NCBI GenBank assembly: GCA_050014815.1
Contig: JBEKCP010000045.1
Coordinates: forward strand, 1 to 17,885
Origin: JBEKCP01 sp050014815
GTDB taxonomy: Bacteria; Planctomycetota; Planctomycetia; Pirellulales; Thermoguttaceae
Length of the DNA: 17,885 nucleotides
Direction: 5' to 3'
Position 1 is the stretch's first letter, and each line of letters begins with the position of its first letter. A program made the translations under genes and the position numbers. Positions 1 through 8,199 of the stretch are shown piece by piece. A model generated the notes under the pieces. It saw nothing but the letters and a program-made list of their open reading frames with translations, made no database searches and was not told the DNA's origin.

Positions 1-223
1 ACAACAACAGTGTCACCTGCATCGCGTCTTCCGCCCCGTGATGGTCGCCCAGAATCCGCAGGCAGACGCCGTAAACCATCGCCCCGTACCGGGCGACGAT
101 CTCCCGAAGTGCTTGCTCCGCCTGCATTTCGGCGTAAACGTGCAGCAGCTCGCCATCGGTCCAATCGGCTAGCCTGGCCCCCTCGACCGCTGGGTGATTC
201 GTGTTGAACGGGAACTCGCTCAT
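1..223 (-). CDS. ECF-type RNA polymerase sigma factor, N-terminal part (runs off left edge)
   Basis: The 74 visible residues begin MSEFPFNTNHPAVEG. From about residue 45 they read as sigma-70 region 2: IVARYGAMVYGVCLRILGD followed by HHGAEDAMQVTLL, the usual xxAEDxxQxxFL helix that binds core polymerase and the -10 element. The short acidic lead with DGELLHVYAEMQAEQAL resembles planctomycete ECF sigma factors. The start is well fixed: an in-frame TAG lies four codons upstream and an AAGG-type ribosome site sits about 12 bases before the ATG. Region 4 lies outside the window. The gene is separated from the upstream propeller gene by 234 bases and may be its own transcription unit. It would direct polymerase to a small stress or envelope regulon, but its targets cannot be seen here. 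Confidence 0.82.
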   Translation of the reverse strand, partial: MSEFPFNTNHPAVEGARLADWTDGELLHVYAEMQAEQALREIVARYGAMVYGVCLRILGDHHGAEDAMQVTLLL

Positions 224-457
224 GGTGTGCCTCTACCTTAATAACAAAGCTGAAGGCGATTGCGCCGCAAGAATCGCAAAAGATTCATCATGGCGGAAAA
301 GGCATTCCCCCTCTATAGGTGGGAAAGGGGCTTTGGTGGGTGCGAATCCGCTAGTCCCCCATTGTAATCCCCAGGCCGTGGCAGTGCCCGCCCCAGACTG
401 GCTGAGAACCTAAGCGCGAGCCTTGGACCATGTAAGACATTGGCTCATAGTCCCTGT
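224..457. other. Intergenic region before the sigma factor gene
   Basis: I see no convincing reading frame in these 234 bases. Two imperfect hairpins can be drawn. One at 418-446 (GAGCC...GGCTC with an inner ATGT AAG ACAT) begins about 12 bases past the stop of the propeller gene, but no T-run follows it on the minus strand, so it is at best a weak terminator. The other at 256-277 (GCGATT, 10 bases, AATCGC) lies 33 bases upstream of the sigma factor start and could be an operator or a leader hairpin. I could not name a convincing -35/-10 pair for the sigma gene. Confidence 0.4.
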
Positions 458-1693
458 TCACTCGCACATGCAGTAGAGCATCGCTGCCACGTGGGCGAAC
501 ATTCGCCGGCCGCTGAAGACCAGCATGTTGCCGCCGAAGCTTTCCAAGTGGTTGACGGCCACGATCGTGAAGCCGTCCTCGCCGCCGGGCTTGATCACGG
601 CCGTAACCCCGCGGCTGCCCGAGGCGAATAGGTACGGCCCGGCAAGCGTCAGGCCGGGATAGACCTCGCCGCCACAGGCTGGCACATCGCGGCGGCGCGC
701 GCTGGGCCCAAGCCGGCCGGCGAACCGCAGTTGGCCGGTCATTGCCTCGATACCCGAGAACAGGGTCTTGCCCGTCGCGGCATCGAGGCAGTAAATCTGA
801 TCGTAATGAACGACGAGCTTGCCGTCAGCCAGAAGCGGCGAGGGAGCGACCTGACCGCCGTACCAGCCGCCGCTGGCCCGGCGCTTCCCCAGCACCCGGA
901 CCCACTGGCGATTGCCCTCCAGATCGTAACAGACGAGCACGCCCGTGGGCAACCAGGCGTAGAGCCGCCGGCCGTCGCTACATGGGGTGGCGATGGCGTA
1001 GGTCAAGGCATTCGGCTTGGCCGCCCCACCGCTGAGCCGCTGCTGCTGGCCGGAGACGTTTGCGACCGGGATCTTCTCAACGAAGTCGGCCAGGTCCTTT
1101 TCTCTTATCTCGACTTGCGCTTCGCAGTCGGCCAGCTCCTTCTCCAGGGCGACGAGACGCTCAGCGTCGCCGGGCTGCCGCGCCCGCTCCGTCTTGTTGC
1201 GCAGAGTCTTCAAGGCGTCTTGTAGCGACCGAAGCCGGTCCTGGACTGGCCGCATTTGATGATGCCGGAGCACGTACTCCTCGACCATCCACGGGCCCAC
1301 CTCTTCCGGCACGTCCTGCCGCAGATGGTGTTCCTTCCGCCAGAGGAGTTGTCCACGGGCGGCGTCGAGGCAGCTCAACCGGATGCCGTTGGTCAGCAGG
1401 AAGACCCGATTGCCGACGACCACCGGCGACGACTCGCCCGTGCCGACCTCGGTCTTCCAGGCGACATTCTCGGTGAGCGACCATCGGAACGGTGGCTCCG
1501 CGCCCGGGTAACGCCCGGTCCAGTCGCCGCGGAAGCCGACCGGGTGCTCGGGCGTCGGAAAGTACTGGGCGTGTCCCAAAGGCAGATCTCGCGGGGGCCG
1601 GGCCCGGGCAGATGCGATCGACGCCAAAACGGGGCCGAGAATCAGCAACAGTGCGGCTGCACGCTGCGCGCAGCGAGAAAGGACGCTTGGCAT
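458..1693 (-). CDS. Exported PQQ-like beta-propeller protein with a helical insertion (411 aa)
   Basis: The protein starts with a Sec signal (MPSVLSRCAQRA, then the hydrophobic run ALLLILGPVLASIA, with likely cleavage after A-S-A). It continues as PQQ-like/quinoprotein propeller blades: GESSPVVVGNRVFLL, LSCLDAARGQLLW, YAWLPTGVLVCYDLEG and YCLDAATGKTLF. Between blades, about residues 130-215 form a strongly charged, helix-prone stretch (QDRLRSLQDALKTLRNKTER, EKELADCEAQVEIREKDLAD) that probably forms a coiled-coil hairpin projecting from the propeller. The end, MLYCMCE, matches the usual last strand of such proteins, so the C-terminus looks natural. The ATG at 1693 is preceded directly by GTG at 1696, another possible start; the ribosome site is weak. 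The gene follows the broken gene at 1709-2258 by 15 bases. Family members are mostly structural or binding propellers, and I see no sign of a catalytic quinoprotein or a haem motif. The substrate is unknown. Confidence 0.75.
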   Translation of the reverse strand: MPSVLSRCAQRAAALLLILGPVLASIASARARPPRDLPLGHAQYFPTPEHPVGFRGDWTGRYPGAEPPFRWSLTENVAWKTEVGTGESSPVVVGNRVFLLTNGIRLSCLDAARGQLLWRKEHHLRQDVPEEVGPWMVEEYVLRHHQMRPVQDRLRSLQDALKTLRNKTERARQPGDAERLVALEKELADCEAQVEIREKDLADFVEKIPVANVSGQQQRLSGGAAKPNALTYAIATPCSDGRRLYAWLPTGVLVCYDLEGNRQWVRVLGKRRASGGWYGGQVAPSPLLADGKLVVHYDQIYCLDAATGKTLFSGIEAMTGQLRFAGRLGPSARRRDVPACGGEVYPGLTLAGPYLFASGSRGVTAVIKPGGEDGFTIVAVNHLESFGGNMLVFSGRRMFAHVAAMLYCMCE

Positions 1694-1708
1694 CACTTCA
1701 ACCCAATA

Positions 1709-2258
1709 CTATCTGACCTTTTCCACTTGCCGTATTCGTTTCCGCGGTTGGTGGGTGAGAAGAACTTTGCCGGTCGCTGCCTCCACCACCACCAGCTCGA
1801 AACCAGTCGGATACGAGAAACGCCCCAGATAGGCAATACCGTCACGCAGGATCGTGGAACGCATTAGCCCGTCATCCGGATTATTGGGGTCCACATCGAA
1901 ACGAACTTCCTCCGGCAACGCCCAGATTTGCTCGGCGCCACGCGTGCTCAAGCGGAGACAACCATAACGTCCTTTGTCTTGAGACTTGATTTGCGGACGG
2001 ATAGCCGGACCGAGGCGCGACGGCGTTGCCATACGGTCCCAGGAACTGCGGCCAGCCAGGCTCTGTTTTCGCGGCAGGCAACGGTTCATTCGCCGCGGCG
2101 CGATTCGCACCCGGCGGGTCCGCCGGCGCCGCCTGCAGCCTCTCTTTCGCCGGTCCCGCGGCCATCGCATGGCGCAGCGAGACACCTGGCACAGCCGCGG
2201 CCAGCATCACGCCGGCCGCAATCCAAGCCACCAGTTCCACTTTTGTCCAGAACATCAT
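1709..2258 (-). pseudogene. Broken exported PQQ-type propeller gene (frame change and probable internal deletion)
   Basis: Two overlapping frames must be joined to read this gene. The first frame starts at the ATG at 2258, behind an excellent AAGGAG site 9 bases away. It gives MMFWTKVELVAWIAAGVMLA, a signal peptide or anchor, then GWPQFLGPYGNAVAPRSGYP, the usual opening of planctomycete PQQ-propeller proteins. Soon after this, around 1975-2025, the sense passes to another frame: YGCLRLSTRGAEQIW, LPEEVRFDVDPNNPDDGLMR, IAYLGRFSYPTGFELVVVEA, ATGKVL, ending at 1709. The joined product would be only about 182 residues. It holds an opening motif and one later segment with nothing propeller-like between, so an out-of-frame internal deletion fits better than a lone indel. 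A sequencing or assembly error cannot be excluded. If translated as is, the first frame gives about 125 residues, ending at 1881. Confidence 0.65.
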
Positions 2259-2331
2259 CGCTTCGACTCCTTGGAGCGTGGTCAACGCGCTCAGTGTATT
2301 ACCCCAGAAGCGTGCTCGGGAAGACAGCCCG

Positions 2332-3984
2332 TTACGGCCTGCCGATCCCTTCCCATCGGCCAGTTCGTAAAGCATCAAGTGTCCGCTCCGCGGCGGCCTT
2401 GCCGGAGGGGTTGCGGTCGGTCAACGTCTTGAGTCGGTCCGCGGCGTCCAGGAGCATCCAGGCCTCGATCAGTGCCGGATCATCGTCCACGAGTCTCCGC
2501 AAGACCGCGTCCGACGCCTCCTTCTTCCCTTGGGCGGCCAAAACGACGGCCAGCAGAAGCCGAGGCCGGGTGGCCGTGACGATGGCGCCTCGCTGCATCA
2601 GGGCAAGACCGGGATCATTCTGTCCGCGGAACGTGGACTCGGGCAGCATGGCCAGCAGCGCCGCCAGGTGCTTCTCGGCCGCCGCATATTCCTTTTTCGC
2701 GGCGGCCGCCAGCGCCAAGAGATACCGTCCGCCGGGCAAACTCGCGGCCTTCTCCAGACAGCCCGCCGCCGCCGTCTTACCGGCCTCCAGCAACCAAATC
2801 GCCTTGTAGAGGTTTGCGTGGGGATCGCCCGGCTCACGGGCGAGCACCTTGTCGAGTCCGACCAGAACCTCAATCGAGTCTTTCTTGACTCGCATCAACT
2901 GCCGCGCGGCGTCGAGCAGCGTCTGCGGGTCTTCCGATGTGGCGAGCAACTGCCGGTTCATCTCTGCCGCCCGCGGCAGACTGGTGCCGTGTTCCGCCAC
3001 CAGGTCGGTCGCTTCGGCGTACAGTCCGGCGCCGCCCGGCATGGTCTTCTTGACCCGCGCCTGCACGGCGGAGAACCGTCCGCACTCCTCGAAAACCTCG
3101 TGGTTGCCGCCCCACATTTCGATGTAGCCGATGGGGTTGGGCTGGTAAAGCACCTGTTTCGCGCCGGGCGCAATGCGATGGTCCTGGAGACGCAACACGT
3201 TCATGTCGGTCTCGGGCAGATACCATCCGGCAAAGTCGTGCCGGATACCGATGGCAAACAAACTGTTGACCAAACCCTGGCGAATGACGGTGTCTCGATC
3301 CCACGGCGCCAGTTTAGGGGCGCCGTGGCCTGTTACGGCGGCGGTCGGCATGATGACCTGAATCCCGCCTCGGGCGTTCTGTCGGAGCAACCACCATAGC
3401 TTGAAACCGCAACGGATGGGCAGCGGATTCTCGACGCGGGCAGACCAGGCGAGCGCCGCCGTTGCCGGATCCAGATGGACGGTTTGCACCAGTCTCAGAT
3501 TCGTTGCCCGGCCGTAGCGGCGGGTCTCTTCCGGCTGGAGGAATTGGTCGAATCGCATGTCCATCGCCAGCGTGGCGCCGCCGCCCGCATGACGCACGAT
3601 CGTGTAGCCGCACGTTTCATCGAAGTGCCGACAGTGTTCCCAGAAGGGAAACGACCACTGCCCGCCGCCCATCCGCCCGGGGCCGCGATCGAGGAGCTTG
3701 TCGTTGCGCCAGAAGAGGTCTTGGTTTGTCGGCTTATACTTCACCTCGACCAGCCGGCCGCCGAACTCCGGCAGAACGACGGCACACAGGTATTCATTCT
3801 CCAGGATAATCGCGGGCGTGGTATAACTCTCTTTGCCGTACAGTTTGGCAACCGACGGCCACGTGCTTCCCTCGTTGACGACGATCGGATAGGTGCGGTC
3901 TTCCGTTCGGACTTGCACCTCGGCCGACGTGACGATCGAAGACAACCAAGCCGCTACTACAATCGCCATCAACGTCGGCTTCAT
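2332..3984 (-). CDS. Exported DUF5107 (galactose-mutarotase-like) protein with TPR C-terminus (550 aa)
   Basis: A signal peptide (MKPTLMAIVVAAWLSSIVTSA) is followed by a galactose-mutarotase-like beta-supersandwich of the DUF5107 kind, about residues 40-335. Its signature is ILENEYLCAVVLPEFGGRLV, where N-E-Y-L and P-E-x-G-G-R are the usual conserved runs, followed by GGGQWSFPFWEH. A glycine-tryptophan loop near the end of the fold reads IGYIEMWGGNHEVFEE. Residues about 345-530 are helical repeats of tetratricopeptide type (DPHANLYKAIWLLEAGKTAA, RYLLALAAAAKKEYAAAEKH, LLLAVVLAAQGKKEASDA), the common DUF5107-TPR arrangement. The start chosen has AAGGAG 8 bases upstream and overlaps the upstream stop by four bases (ATGA), so translation is probably coupled to the FN3 gene; a longer in-frame reading to 4170 lacks a signal peptide at its start and covers the neighbour. 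The fold usually binds sugars, but no catalytic role is established for DUF5107. Confidence 0.82.
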   Translation of the reverse strand: MKPTLMAIVVAAWLSSIVTSAEVQVRTEDRTYPIVVNEGSTWPSVAKLYGKESYTTPAIILENEYLCAVVLPEFGGRLVEVKYKPTNQDLFWRNDKLLDRGPGRMGGGQWSFPFWEHCRHFDETCGYTIVRHAGGGATLAMDMRFDQFLQPEETRRYGRATNLRLVQTVHLDPATAALAWSARVENPLPIRCGFKLWWLLRQNARGGIQVIMPTAAVTGHGAPKLAPWDRDTVIRQGLVNSLFAIGIRHDFAGWYLPETDMNVLRLQDHRIAPGAKQVLYQPNPIGYIEMWGGNHEVFEECGRFSAVQARVKKTMPGGAGLYAEATDLVAEHGTSLPRAAEMNRQLLATSEDPQTLLDAARQLMRVKKDSIEVLVGLDKVLAREPGDPHANLYKAIWLLEAGKTAAAGCLEKAASLPGGRYLLALAAAAKKEYAAAEKHLAALLAMLPESTFRGQNDPGLALMQRGAIVTATRPRLLLAVVLAAQGKKEASDAVLRRLVDDDPALIEAWMLLDAADRLKTLTDRNPSGKAAAERTLDALRTGRWEGIGRP

Positions 3985-4823
3985 CGACCGGCTCCTTGTC
4001 GCAGCGTGATTGGTTCCGTTGCCTTGCTTGCCTCGCCCTGGCACTGGGCGTTGATGGCCGCGACGCGATAACACAACGGTTGGCCCGGCGGGGCGAGAAA
4101 ATCCACCCATGCCTGTGGGTTCTCCGCCGCCCCTTCGATTCTCGGCGGGCGGTAGGCAATCGTCTGCCATCTACCGGTCTGGATACGCCGCTCAACGCGG
4201 AAGCCGATCTCGTTGTCCGCCACGTCCTTCCACGTGATACTCACTGCGTCGCCATCCACGATCACAACCGCCTTGACATCCGCGGGCGTTGCCGGAATCC
4301 CCGCGGTCGGCCACAACAGGGCCTCCGGACAGGTTCGGAGTTGCTCCTGGTGGTTGGCGACAAGGATCCGCGAGCCGTAGGCCTGAATCCGCGCCGCATA
4401 GCGGGCCATGTGGAAGCCCTCGACGCCGAAGCCGTCGCGCGCTTCCAGGCGCCCCCGCGTGTCGAAATCGTTCAGCAGGCAGGAATCCTCCAGCACGCAA
4501 CCGAACACCAGTCGCCCTTTGCCGGCGCCGAGGTAACCCGGACTGCCAAGTTCTTCCGGGATCCCCAAGAAGTCGTTGATTGGCGAACCGTCGGGATAGC
4601 GGCCGCCGTTGGAACCGGGCGACATCGGCCCGGCCATCTTTGGATCATACGGATGGGTGCCGTCCGGTTTGCGACCGGCCCAAGCCGGCTTGACGCACGC
4701 GCTGCGGTTGCTGCGGCCTTCCTTCCAGGTCGGCCCCCAGGCCAGGTCCGGGCCGAAGTAGATGACCGCGCCGAACAAGAACCAAGTTGTCGTCAGCAGC
4801 ACCATCATGTCATTCGCTCTCAT
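3981..4823 (-). CDS. Exported or anchored protein with C-terminal fibronectin type III domain (280 aa)
   Basis: The start MRANDMMVLLTTTWFLFGAV is a signal peptide or single anchor, with GAGGTGG about 8 bases upstream. Residues about 30-175 match no family I know. They are rich in Gly and Pro (GPMSPGSNGGRYPDGSP), with a more ordered stretch (GRLVFGCVLEDSCLLNDFDT, EGFHMARYAARIQAYGSRIL, VANHQEQLRTCPEA) and several cysteines. Residues about 182-275 form an FN3 domain: PADVKAVVIVDGDAVSITWK, NEIGFRVERRI, then QPLCYRVAAINAQCQGEAS, which carries the Y-x-V-x-A-x-N strand typical of the fold. FN3 domains are often linkers or binders in secreted carbohydrate-active enzymes, but no enzyme domain is attached here. 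The protein may be a shortened derivative of a larger one. It lies 106 bases after the 1085-residue propeller gene and overlaps the DUF5107 gene by four bases. Confidence 0.72.
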   Translation of the reverse strand: MRANDMMVLLTTTWFLFGAVIYFGPDLAWGPTWKEGRSNRSACVKPAWAGRKPDGTHPYDPKMAGPMSPGSNGGRYPDGSPINDFLGIPEELGSPGYLGAGKGRLVFGCVLEDSCLLNDFDTRGRLEARDGFGVEGFHMARYAARIQAYGSRILVANHQEQLRTCPEALLWPTAGIPATPADVKAVVIVDGDAVSITWKDVADNEIGFRVERRIQTGRWQTIAYRPPRIEGAAENPQAWVDFLAPPGQPLCYRVAAINAQCQGEASKATEPITLRQGAGR

Positions 4824-4929
4824 GTGAGACCACCTCTTGCGAAACTGCGAGGTTATGTGTCGGCCCCTGTTGACGGCTGGGCCTTGGAAGGGTTTACGGT
4901 TTCCTTGCTCCAGTACTGAGTTCCGTTGC
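4824..4929. other. Short gap between the 1085-aa propeller gene and the FN3 gene
   Basis: In these 106 bases I find no open frame of interest, no strong hairpin with a T-run and no clear promoter on the minus strand. The gap is short enough for transcription to continue through it. Confidence 0.4.
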
Positions 4930-7900
4930 TCACTGTCCTTGACCGAGACATACAATGCAGCCGTCGGCGGTGGCGAGATACACGCGCCCCTGGGCAACCG
5001 CCACGCCGTCCTGCACTGGGGTCGAAGCGAGTTGAATTTCGGTCAGGACTTGGCCACTACGGGGATCCATGTGTTTCAGAAAGCCTTTCGCCGCGAGGGG
5101 GTCTTGCTGGTGGGGCCACCACGGGCGGACCAGTTCCGACAAGACACTCCGATCGAACATCTCTTCCGCTGGCCTGCCCGTCGGCATGGCCTTCGGCGCC
5201 GCGGGGACGTTCTCCGCCTTGAGTTCCGGCACTTCATATTTCTCCGGGGTCGGCCCTCCCAGCAGCAAGCCGTTTTCCGCCAACGCCATGGCCCAGACTT
5301 CGCCCGTGGCCGCGTGCCAGGAAACCGCAGACGGTCCGTCGGCGCCGAGCTTCGTGCCGTCGATGCAAAACACCGCCGAGGCGGGACTCGCGTCGGTCTT
5401 CAGTCCTGGCCAGGGCCCGGAGAGCTTCCCATGGCGGCTGAATCCGAACAGGTCATCCCCGCTCCAGGTCCACCGGTCGGCGAGGATCTGGCGGAGATAC
5501 AAAGGGCCGCGAGATTTCATCGCGCTGGTGTTCGCCGTACTCAAGATCACCTGGTCGATGGGATAGAGGTAGTCGGGCAGCATCGGCTGATCCTTGGCAG
5601 GCGCCCCGGCGCGCCGCAAGTGCGGCGACACCGGCGCAGCGGCCGCGGCCTTGCCGGCCACCACGATCTTGTCGTGCAGATGGATTCCGCCGTGCTCGTC
5701 GCGCACGAGGACGTCGTTGGTGAACCTGCCCCGCGGCAGCGGCCGGTAGGCCAGTGTCTTGCCCGAGAACGGTTCAAACTCCCAGAGCATCACGTGCAAC
5801 TGGCAGGTGTGTCCGGCTGTGGCGTAAGCCCGGTCGCCGTCGACCAGGATCGACCCGATTACCGGGTAGCGCGACTCGAGTTGTCCGTACACGCAGATCC
5901 GCTGGTCTACCGGCGCGATCCGCCGCCGCCAGACCAGCCGGCCGTCTTCGGCTGCCAGACAGTAGACCCAGCCATCGCGGCAGCCGAACAGACAGAGCCC
6001 CTTGTGGATGGTCGGCGGCGAGTCGATGCGGGCGCCGGCGATGTAGCGCCAGAGCACCTCTCCGTCGCTGGCCTTCAGTGCGGCAACCTGATGCTCATCC
6101 ACCATCGCGACATAGACGTTGCCGCCGGCCACAACCGGCGCGCTGAGGATCTGGTTGTGATTGTGCTGGGCTCGCCACGAGTTGCGCACGATGGCCGCAT
6201 CGGGCCGGTGCGCCAACGTCCGGCGCCACAGGACGCCCAGCTCGCGCGGCAGCTCCCCGCTGCCGGCGCACGAGCGGGCAGGGTCGCGCCGGAACATCGG
6301 CCAGTCCCCCGGCGAGTTGGGCCCCACCTTGGTCTTGCCGTAGACCGCTCCTTCTTCGAGCGGACCGGGCTTCTGGAACGCCTGGTCCGGAGGCAGCGGG
6401 TCCACCGGGCCAATCGCATACATTCCGCGCATCCGCCCGTTGCTGTGGGCGCAACCGCAGCCCTGCTCGGGCTGATAGACCAGGCCGTGCGCCACGGCAC
6501 AGCCGGTGATACAAGTGATGTGCGGCTCGACCGTGCCCAGATATGAATGGTCGCGCACCAGATCAGCGGTTTCGCCGCGCGCGGGCGTACCGGCTTTCAG
6601 GGCGTCGAGAAACATCTGCTCCGTTAAGGCGCCTTGGGCGCAGGCCCACATGCCCATGCCGGCGTGCGACCACGGTCCGCGCCGTCCCGAGAGCCGCAGC
6701 GCCGATCCGCCCGTCTTCAGGTTGAAGACCCGCCCGTCAAAGAAGAAGAGGTTCTCGCCGGAGACGAGCGCGACCTCGCCCTGGGCGGAGACTTTGTGGA
6801 GCAATTCGCCGGTGTCGGCTTTCAGGACAACGGTGTGCTTTCCGGCGGCAGCCAGCACCCGGCCGCCTTCCGCGTCGGGGCGGCTGCGGCGGGCAAACCA
6901 GAGGCTCAGCGGCGCGCCCGGCTCGCCGAAGTCCTGGCCGTTCTTCTGCCACGACTCCTTACCGCTCGAAAGGTCCAACGCCAGCAATCTTTGCGCGGCG
7001 CCGCCGAGGAGTTTGGCAGCCTCGTCGGCGGCGAACAACTTCCCGTCGGCGACGGCAACACCAGCAACCGCGTTTCCGATCTTCCATCGCAGCTTGCCGC
7101 TGGCCGCCTCGAACACCCACACCTCGCCCTTTTTCAAATCGTGCAGCGCCACGAACTCGCCGAAGCAGTGCGGCCACGATTGGTCGTCGAAGTCGTTGGG
7201 CGCCTCCACCACATAGGCAACGCTGCCGTCGCGGAGGTTCGTCGCCGTCAACCGTCCGGCCTCGACGGTGTAAACCAGTCCGCCGTGCAAGGCCAGCGTC
7301 TGCCGGCGTTTCGCCTGGTGCCAGCCGCTCCACGGCCGCGTCCACAGCACGGTGCCGTTGTAGGCGTCGCGGCAAGAAAGGATCCAAGACATGCGGCCCA
7401 GGCTGCGCCAAAACTTCCCCTCGCGCACCAGCGCCCCAACCTCGTTATCGGCCAGCGAAACCAACTTTCCCTCGGCCGCAACGATGCCGCACATCGCCGC
7501 GTGGCTGCCCCACCAAGTGCTCGTGTCGCCGTCGAGCCACTGGATCCACAGGGCCTGAGTCTCGGGATTGATGGCCTCCGCCGCGACCTTTTCGTTGCCG
7601 GCGTTGCGGAAGCGGTTGTGGGGCCACTCGTCGCCCCAGGAACGCGACACCTTCAGCCGGACCCACTTGCCCACGGCATCGAACTGCTCGATCCGCGTCT
7701 GAAGTTTGGCGGCCGCAATCTGCTCGCGGAGGGCCTCCAGCGACGTTGCGGCGACAAGCACGACGCCGCCGGGCGACGTCACGCGGATCGACTCATTCCA
7801 AGTCAGCCCTGCCTTCTCCGCCGCACCGAGATCACCAATCACCAACAGATTCGCGATCCGGGAAGCGTAGGGCAGCGCGTCCAGGCGGTCTCGCTTCTCC

Positions 7901-8187
7901 ACCGACGCCAAGCCGTAGAGCTTCTTGCCCGCGATGTGCTCGCGGGCTCTCAACGCCGCTTCGTCCGAAAGCGCCAACCCCTGCACGAGCATCTTGCCAC
8001 CGTTGGCCAGCCCTGCCTCCAGCTTCCCGTCGGTCGTGCCGATCACCACGGCCAGCCCGGCCGAGACGCCGGTTTCCTTCACGACCTGCTCGGCGGGAAT
8101 CGAGGCCAAGGCCGCGCCGGCCCATGCCACCATGAAGCCCCACACCGCCCCAATAGACTGCGCCATTGCGGTGTATCGAGTAGACAT
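4930..8187 (-). CDS. Exported methyltransferase-like / PQQ beta-propeller fusion protein (1085 aa)
   Basis: A signal peptide (MSTRYTAMAQSIGAVWGFMV to about A29) is followed, about residues 32-185, by a Rossmann-like stretch in the order of a class I methyltransferase: GLAVVIGTTDGKLEAGLANG, VQGLALS, RAREHIAGKKLYG, LPYASRIANLLVIGDLG, VTSPGGVVLV. The glycine-rich SAM loop is degenerate, and an exported protein would meet no SAM, so it is probably a non-catalytic relic. Residues about 225-600 are a first PQQ propeller, which ends in a Cys motif (ITGCAVAHGLVYQPEQGCGC, residues 561-579) found in this planctomycete protein type. A second propeller opens at DWPMFRRDPARSC (residue 628) and has blades such as SDGEVLWRY and LCLFGCRDGWVYCLAAEDGR. 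The start has AAAGGGA about 8 bases upstream. The gene begins 12 bases after the CBM9-like gene, so the two are surely co-transcribed. Ligand and role are unknown. Confidence 0.82.
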   Translation of the reverse strand: MSTRYTAMAQSIGAVWGFMVAWAGAALASIPAEQVVKETGVSAGLAVVIGTTDGKLEAGLANGGKMLVQGLALSDEAALRAREHIAGKKLYGLASVEKRDRLDALPYASRIANLLVIGDLGAAEKAGLTWNESIRVTSPGGVVLVAATSLEALREQIAAAKLQTRIEQFDAVGKWVRLKVSRSWGDEWPHNRFRNAGNEKVAAEAINPETQALWIQWLDGDTSTWWGSHAAMCGIVAAEGKLVSLADNEVGALVREGKFWRSLGRMSWILSCRDAYNGTVLWTRPWSGWHQAKRRQTLALHGGLVYTVEAGRLTATNLRDGSVAYVVEAPNDFDDQSWPHCFGEFVALHDLKKGEVWVFEAASGKLRWKIGNAVAGVAVADGKLFAADEAAKLLGGAAQRLLALDLSSGKESWQKNGQDFGEPGAPLSLWFARRSRPDAEGGRVLAAAGKHTVVLKADTGELLHKVSAQGEVALVSGENLFFFDGRVFNLKTGGSALRLSGRRGPWSHAGMGMWACAQGALTEQMFLDALKAGTPARGETADLVRDHSYLGTVEPHITCITGCAVAHGLVYQPEQGCGCAHSNGRMRGMYAIGPVDPLPPDQAFQKPGPLEEGAVYGKTKVGPNSPGDWPMFRRDPARSCAGSGELPRELGVLWRRTLAHRPDAAIVRNSWRAQHNHNQILSAPVVAGGNVYVAMVDEHQVAALKASDGEVLWRYIAGARIDSPPTIHKGLCLFGCRDGWVYCLAAEDGRLVWRRRIAPVDQRICVYGQLESRYPVIGSILVDGDRAYATAGHTCQLHVMLWEFEPFSGKTLAYRPLPRGRFTNDVLVRDEHGGIHLHDKIVVAGKAAAAAPVSPHLRRAGAPAKDQPMLPDYLYPIDQVILSTANTSAMKSRGPLYLRQILADRWTWSGDDLFGFSRHGKLSGPWPGLKTDASPASAVFCIDGTKLGADGPSAVSWHAATGEVWAMALAENGLLLGGPTPEKYEVPELKAENVPAAPKAMPTGRPAEEMFDRSVLSELVRPWWPHQQDPLAAKGFLKHMDPRSGQVLTEIQLASTPVQDGVAVAQGRVYLATADGCIVCLGQGQ

Positions 8188-8199
8188 ACTATGGTCCCT

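Noticed and set aside
300..385. Possible tRNA or T-arm-like sequence (GTGGGTGCGAATCCGCT on the plus strand)
   Set aside because: The flanking stem does not pair, and no anticodon arm or acceptor stem can be drawn.
418..446. Hairpin just past the stop of the 411-residue propeller gene as a rho-independent terminator
   Set aside because: The stem is interrupted and no T-run follows on the minus strand; kept only as a remark in the intergenic entry.
4837..6546. Long plus-strand open frames (also 6634-9195 and 13439-15346)
   Set aside because: They lie opposite clear minus-strand genes with recognisable domains, show Arg/Pro/Ala/His-rich composition and no family motifs. In GC-rich DNA such antisense frames are expected by chance.
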